Shown here: positions 61,330 through 64,000 of the stretch, piece by piece
How positions within the stretch are numbered: the stretch's first letter is position 1
Layout of the letters: each line of letters starts with the position of its first letter
DNA from: CAVTJL01 sp963752325
Lineage (GTDB): Bacteria; Pseudomonadota; Alphaproteobacteria; Geminicoccales; Geminicoccaceae
Length of the DNA: 64,000 nt
Assembly: GCA_963752325.1 (NCBI GenBank)
Contig: CAVVXU010000007.1
Location: 62,001-126,000, forward strand
Direction: 5' to 3'
The notes under the pieces: generated by a model
Told to the model about the DNA's origin: nothing
The model's input: only the letters and a program-made list of their open reading frames with translations
The model's database searches: none
Made by a program: the position numbers and the translations under genes

Positions 61330-61376
61330 ATCGACGGGATGGGCTGTCGCGTCGACGCGACGCCCGTCCCGTCGAT
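61330..61376. repeat. 47-nt near-perfect palindrome between mucR and miaB
   Basis: ATCGACGGGA/TCCCGTCGAT (10 bp), a T/G pair, GGGC/GCCC, one bulged T, and the perfect inner palindrome GTCGCGTC/GACGCGAC form a stem of about 22 bp. It lies 12 bp beyond the mucR stop in the 215-bp mucR-miaB spacer. No T-run follows on either strand. Apart from this the spacer holds nothing I can identify. Confidence 0.6.
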
Positions 61377-61387
61377 CACTCGTGGGC

Positions 61388-61816
61388 TCAACCGGCGCGG
61401 CGGCCGCGTGCGCGAGGCTTCGTGCCGAGCCCGATCTTCTTGGCCAGGCTCGAGCGCTGCTCGGCATAGGCTGGCGCCACCATCGGGTAGTCGTCAGGGA
61501 GACCCCAGCGCTTGCGGTATTCCTCGGGCGTCATGTTGTACCGCGTCTTGAGGTGACGCTTGAGCATCTTGAGCTTCTTGCCGTCCTCGAGGCAGACGAT
61601 GTATTCCGGCATCACCGACTTCTTGATCGGCACTGCCGGTGTCGGCTTCTCAGGCTGCTCCTTCTGCTCCTCATGGCCCTGCACGGCCAAGCTGGTGAAG
61701 ACGAGCCTGATGAGCTGCGGCAGATCGCCGACCGCGACAGTGTTGTTCGAGACGTGGGAGGACACAATCTCGGTCGTCAGCGAGAGCAGCTCGTTCTGAC
61801 CTACGTTTTCCGTCAT
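61388..61816 (-). CDS. MucR/Ros-family transcriptional regulator lacking the full zinc site
   Basis: This is a 142-residue MucR-type DNA-binding protein, a global nucleoid-associated regulator in alphaproteobacteria. The N-terminal oligomerisation part reads LLSLTTEIVSSHVSNNTVAV, then LPQLIRLVFTSL. The DNA-binding part is PEYIVCLEDGKKLKMLKRHL, MTPEEYRKRWGLPDDYPMVA and PAYAEQRSSLAKKIGLG. The Ros zinc ligands C-x2-C...H...H are reduced to one Cys and one His (CLED, RHL), so structural zinc is unlikely. ATG at 61816 is chosen. It is divergent from the TusA-like gene across about 80 bp. Confidence 0.9.
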   Translation of the reverse strand: MTENVGQNELLSLTTEIVSSHVSNNTVAVGDLPQLIRLVFTSLAVQGHEEQKEQPEKPTPAVPIKKSVMPEYIVCLEDGKKLKMLKRHLKTRYNMTPEEYRKRWGLPDDYPMVAPAYAEQRSSLAKKIGLGTKPRARGRRAG

Positions 61817-61841
61817 ACTTGGGGTTAATCCTTTGGCGGCT

Positions 61842-61888
61842 AGTATACCGGCAGGCATGCGCGCACCATATTTAAGCGCGCGAAGATA
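61842..61888. promoter_or_regulatory. Divergent mucR/tusA-like promoter region
   Basis: A minus-strand -10 TATACT (61842-61847) lies about 26 bp before the mucR ATG. Further out GCGCGC and GCGCGC flank the AT-rich ACCATATTTAA, a small dyad. MucR proteins prefer AT-rich sites with T-A steps and commonly repress themselves, so this is a plausible self-binding site. Confidence 0.35.
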
Positions 61889-61899
61889 GCAAGAGCTTT

Positions 61900-62172
61900 G
61901 TGGGTCAGATCAGGAAGAAGGAGCCTAGTAGCGTGGCGGACGGGATGGAGATGCTCGACATCACGAGCGAGGTCTGCCCGATGACCTTTGTGCGTACCAA
62001 GGTTCGACTTGAGAAGATGGCAGATGGCGCCATCCTGAGCGTGCGTCTCAGGGAAGGCGAGCCGCTCGTCAACGTCCCGCGCGCGGTGAGGGATCACGGC
62101 CACGAGATCCTGAGCCTCGATCGACGCGACGGCGAGGTCTTCGAGCTGGTGATCCGCAAGCGAGGGCGCTGA
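61900..62172 (+). CDS. TusA-family sulfur carrier/transferase protein
   Basis: This small protein has the SirA/TusA alpha-beta fold. LDITSEVCPMTFVRTKVRLE contains the CP motif whose cysteine carries persulfide sulfur. The rest (LREGEPLVNVPRAVRDHGHE, then EVFELVIRKRGR) fits the family. GTG at 61900 gives 90 residues; GTG at 61933 gives 79, closer to the family core. It is divergent from mucR and convergent with rimI. Its sulfur donor and acceptor are not apparent, since no tus, moa or dsr genes are in the window. Confidence 0.85.
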   Translation: MGQIRKKEPSSVADGMEMLDITSEVCPMTFVRTKVRLEKMADGAILSVRLREGEPLVNVPRAVRDHGHEILSLDRRDGEVFELVIRKRGR

Positions 62173-62194
62173 AATGCAGCCCGGGTGACCCGCG

Positions 62195-62734
62195 TCAGGC
62201 CGGGGCGCCAAGACCTCGCGTCGGCCCGTAACGTGCCTCGAGATCGGAGCGCATGGTGTAGGCGCTGATCCGCGTGCCATTGGCGCGCTGATAGTAGTCG
62301 GGTCGCGTGCCGACGCGATCGAAGCCGTGCTCCTCATAGAGATGCTGCGCCGATACATTGTCGATCGCGACCTCGAGGAACATGGCGCGGGCTCCCCATT
62401 CGTGGCAGCGGCGCATGCTGGCCTCGAGCAGGTTCGATCCGACGCCGCGCTGCCGGTAGCTCGGTGCTACGCCGATCGAGAGAAGCTCGCTCTCCTCGCG
62501 AATGACGCGGCAAAGCGAGAACCCGACGCCGCGCATCGCGTCGAGCCCGGCGAGGCCGCCGTCGAAGAGGCGCGCCACCAGGCCGAAGCCGCCGGGCAGA
62601 GCCAGGAGGTGGGCGAGGTCCGAGCGGCTCCATGCCTCGTCGAAGCAGCTCCGGTGCAGGCGCGAGAGGCGCCCGAGATCGAAGGGGCCGACGAGCTTGA
62701 TGCCGATCGCGTTCGGTCGCGCGAGATTCAACAT
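62195..62734 (-). CDS. rimI: Ribosomal protein bS18-alanine N-acetyltransferase RimI
   Basis: This GNAT-fold N-acetyltransferase has about 179 residues. The acetyl-CoA loop is VAPSYRQRGVGSNLLEASMR. AMFLEVAIDNVSAQHLYEEH and GFDRVGTRPDYYQRANGTRI are the classic RimI C-terminal blocks. The N-terminal WSRSDLAHLLALPGGFGL is also typical. ATG at 62734 is chosen. It lies 2 bp downstream of tsaB; tsaB-rimI is a widely conserved pair. Substrate assignment to bS18 rests on that context, and a role in modifying other proteins is possible. Confidence 0.92.
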   Translation of the reverse strand: MLNLARPNAIGIKLVGPFDLGRLSRLHRSCFDEAWSRSDLAHLLALPGGFGLVARLFDGGLAGLDAMRGVGFSLCRVIREESELLSIGVAPSYRQRGVGSNLLEASMRRCHEWGARAMFLEVAIDNVSAQHLYEEHGFDRVGTRPDYYQRANGTRISAYTMRSDLEARYGPTRGLGAPA

Positions 62735-62736
62735 CG

Positions 62737-63423
62737 TCAGGCAGCCGCTCCCACCAGCGGACGCCCGGCTGAGAGCCGTGCGTCCGGCGCCCTGAGATAG
62801 ACGGGTGTCAGGGTGTGGCCGGGTCGTGGCAGATCGCCCTGCGCCAAGCGTCTGAACGCCACCTCGGCGACCGCCACCGCATCGGGTTGCACATCCGTTC
62901 TTGTAAGTGCTTTGGAGAGATAATGCGCGAGAAGGCCGGTGCCGTCGCCGGCCAGTCGTCTGATGCTGTCCGGCAGGAGGCGCGCCACCCCTTCCGGGCT
63001 CTCGCACGACTGCCTCGCCGAGAGGCGAAAGATCGCCGTCGAAGAGCTTGCAGAAGAGCTCACCGCGGTGAGCGTCGAGGACGACAGCCAGCGGTGCCGC
63101 GGGGTCCGCCCCTGCGGCCTGGGCGACGACGTCGAGCGTGCCGACGGCCAGAACCGGGCGGTCCGCGGCGAGCGCCAGACCCCGCGCCGCGGCGACCCCG
63201 ACGCGAACTGCGCTGAACCCGCCCGGCCCGACCGGCACGGCAATCGCGTCGATGTCGAAGAAATCGCCGCCCGCTGCATGGCATCGCGGCCAGCACCGCC
63301 GGCATGAGGCCGTCCGCCAGGCGGCTGCCCGGCTCTGACCGACTGGCAGGAGAGCACGTGTCCATCCTCGACGACCGCGGCCGATGCTGCTGTCGGCGAC
63401 GGGTCGAGCGCGAGGATACGCAC
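62737..63423 (-). CDS. tsaB: tRNA t6A biosynthesis protein TsaB (three frameshifts)
   Basis: TsaB partners TsaD and TsaE in making t6A37 of tRNAs. The start MRILALDPSPTAASAAVVED, the middle FFDIDAIAVPVGPGGFSAVR and the following VGVAAARGLALAADRPVLAV are diagnostic, as is LAVVLDAHRGELFCKLFDG. The frame breaks at about 63340, 63270 and 63015, each as one extra base, so three phases are needed to read the gene. Corrected length is 227 residues, normal for the family. It sits between the NifU-like gene and rimI on one strand. Confidence 0.88.
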   Translation of the reverse strand: MRILALDPSPTAASAAVVEDGHVLSCQSVRAGQPPGGRPHAGGAGRDAMQRAAISSTSTRLPCRSGRAGSAQFASGSPRRGVWRSPRTARFWPSARSTSSPRPQGRTPRHRWLSSSTLTAVSSSASSSTAIFRLSARQSCESPEGVARLLPDSIRRLAGDGTGLLAHYLSKALTRTDVQPDAVAVAEVAFRRLAQGDLPRPGHTLTPVYLRAPDARLSAGRPLVGAAA

Positions 63424-63438
63424 CGTTGCCTTCCGGCG

Positions 63439-63996
63439 TCAGCTGAGGGCGCGTACCTCGACCACCTCGGGCACATAGTATTTGAGGAGGTTCTCGATGC
63501 CGTTCTTGAGCGTCATGATCGAGCTCGGGCATCCGGAGCAGGCGCCGTGCATCTGCAGATAGACGATGCCGTGATCGTAGCCGTGAAACTTGATGTCGCC
63601 GCCGTCCCGCGCGACGGCTGGACGCACCCGGCTATCGATGAGCTCCTTGATCACGCGGACGACCGGGTCGGTCTCCTCGGTCGCGGCGGCCTCGGGCAAC
63701 GCAGCTCCCGGAGTCACCGCCGGGTCGCCGGACATGAAGTGCTCCATGACGGCGCCGAGCACCGCTGGCTTCAGGATATACCAGTCCACCGTGTCAGCTT
63801 TCGTCACGCTGACGAAATCACCACCCAGATAGACGCCGCTGACGCCATCGCAGCTGAAAACACGACGGGCCAGCGGCGAAGCCTCGCGCGCGGCCTCGGA
63901 ATCCGTGAACTCGGCTACACCTTCCGTCATGACCGCCCGGCCGGGAAGGAACTTCATTGTCGCCGGGTTGGGTGTAGGCTCGGTCTGGATGAACAT
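63439..63996 (-). CDS. NifU-family Fe-S cluster scaffold/carrier protein
   Basis: This 185-residue protein has an N-terminal Nfu_N domain (MFIQTEPTPNPATMKFLPGR) and a C-terminal NifU-like domain. The C-terminal domain has DSRVRPAVARDGGDIKFHGY and the cluster-binding HGACSGCPSSIMTLKNGIEN with the CxxC. This is the Nfu type that transfers [4Fe-4S] clusters to apo-enzymes such as MiaB or lipoyl synthase. ATG at 63996 lies 5 bp from the window end, so upstream sequence cannot be judged. The tsaB gene follows after 15 bp, so the two probably share a transcript. Confidence 0.95.
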   Translation of the reverse strand: MFIQTEPTPNPATMKFLPGRAVMTEGVAEFTDSEAAREASPLARRVFSCDGVSGVYLGGDFVSVTKADTVDWYILKPAVLGAVMEHFMSGDPAVTPGAALPEAAATEETDPVVRVIKELIDSRVRPAVARDGGDIKFHGYDHGIVYLQMHGACSGCPSSIMTLKNGIENLLKYYVPEVVEVRALS

Positions 63997-64000
63997 CGAT

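Noticed and set aside
1..63423. Programmed +1 frameshifting as a genome-wide property
   Set aside because: The inferred break sites share no slippery codon or stop-codon motif, and many neighbouring genes have intact frames.

Overview
This window looks like a chromosomal segment of a GC-rich alphaproteobacterium, most like a Rhodospirillales-type lineage. The evidence is the gene content and order: rpmH-rnpA-yidD-yidC-yihA-argB, the rimP-nusA-ylxR-infB-rbfA-truB-rpsO-pnp translation operon, the nifU-like-tsaB-rimI cluster beside miaB-phoH-ybeY-corC-lnt-HTH-metK-trmB, an Irr-type Fur regulator, a MucR-type regulator, and ccoGHIS. There is no rRNA, CRISPR array, insertion sequence or prophage. 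Long open frames opposite real genes are a by-product of the GC bias.

Layout: 1-4.6 kb holds the end of an rRNA methyltransferase gene and a type I secretion ABC transporter plus membrane fusion protein. 4.6-7.3 kb (minus) holds a lipoprotein, an orphan histidine kinase and a DUF547 protein. 7.4-11.7 kb (plus) holds the L34/RNase P/YidD/YidC insertase operon with a clear sigma-70 promoter, then YihA and ArgB. 11.7-18.4 kb (minus) is a MoxR-DUF58-DUF4159-membrane protein operon. 18.5-21.4 kb (plus) holds DUF1285, Nudix, DUF6111, CCA-adding enzyme and tRNA-Gln. 21.4-22.6 kb is the least ordinary part: a repeat-bearing gap and an unrecognised small HTH-like protein with two dyads in its promoter. 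22.6-33.8 kb is accessory metabolism: ArsR/AHSA1 pair, SDR, two GSTs, EamA exporter, peroxiredoxin-like protein with divergent TetR, enolase-superfamily protein, Ni/Co transporter, patatin, hydroxyacid dehydrogenase and PNPOx-like protein. 33.9-38.4 kb is ccoGHIS, the cbb3 oxidase assembly genes, behind a probable FNR/FixK box. 38.5-43.6 kb holds a threonine dehydratase-like enzyme, RidA, a second hydroxyacid dehydrogenase, an SH3 protein, Irr and a nitronate monooxygenase-like flavoprotein. 43.7-64 kb is almost entirely core translation, RNA and envelope genes on the minus strand, with MucR and a divergent TusA-like gene inside.

The reading frames of 15 genes are broken by about 28 single-base shifts, roughly 25 of which read as one extra base. 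They include metK (3), tsaB (3), pnp, cca, lnt, miaB and ybeY. In each complete affected gene, correcting the shifts gives a length divisible by three and a family-typical protein, so I treat these as sequence errors rather than pseudogenes. I did not find a convincing new biological system. The best leads are the dyad-controlled unknown gene beside the repeats, the hairpin in the rpsO-pnp spacer, and the 47-nt palindrome between mucR and miaB.
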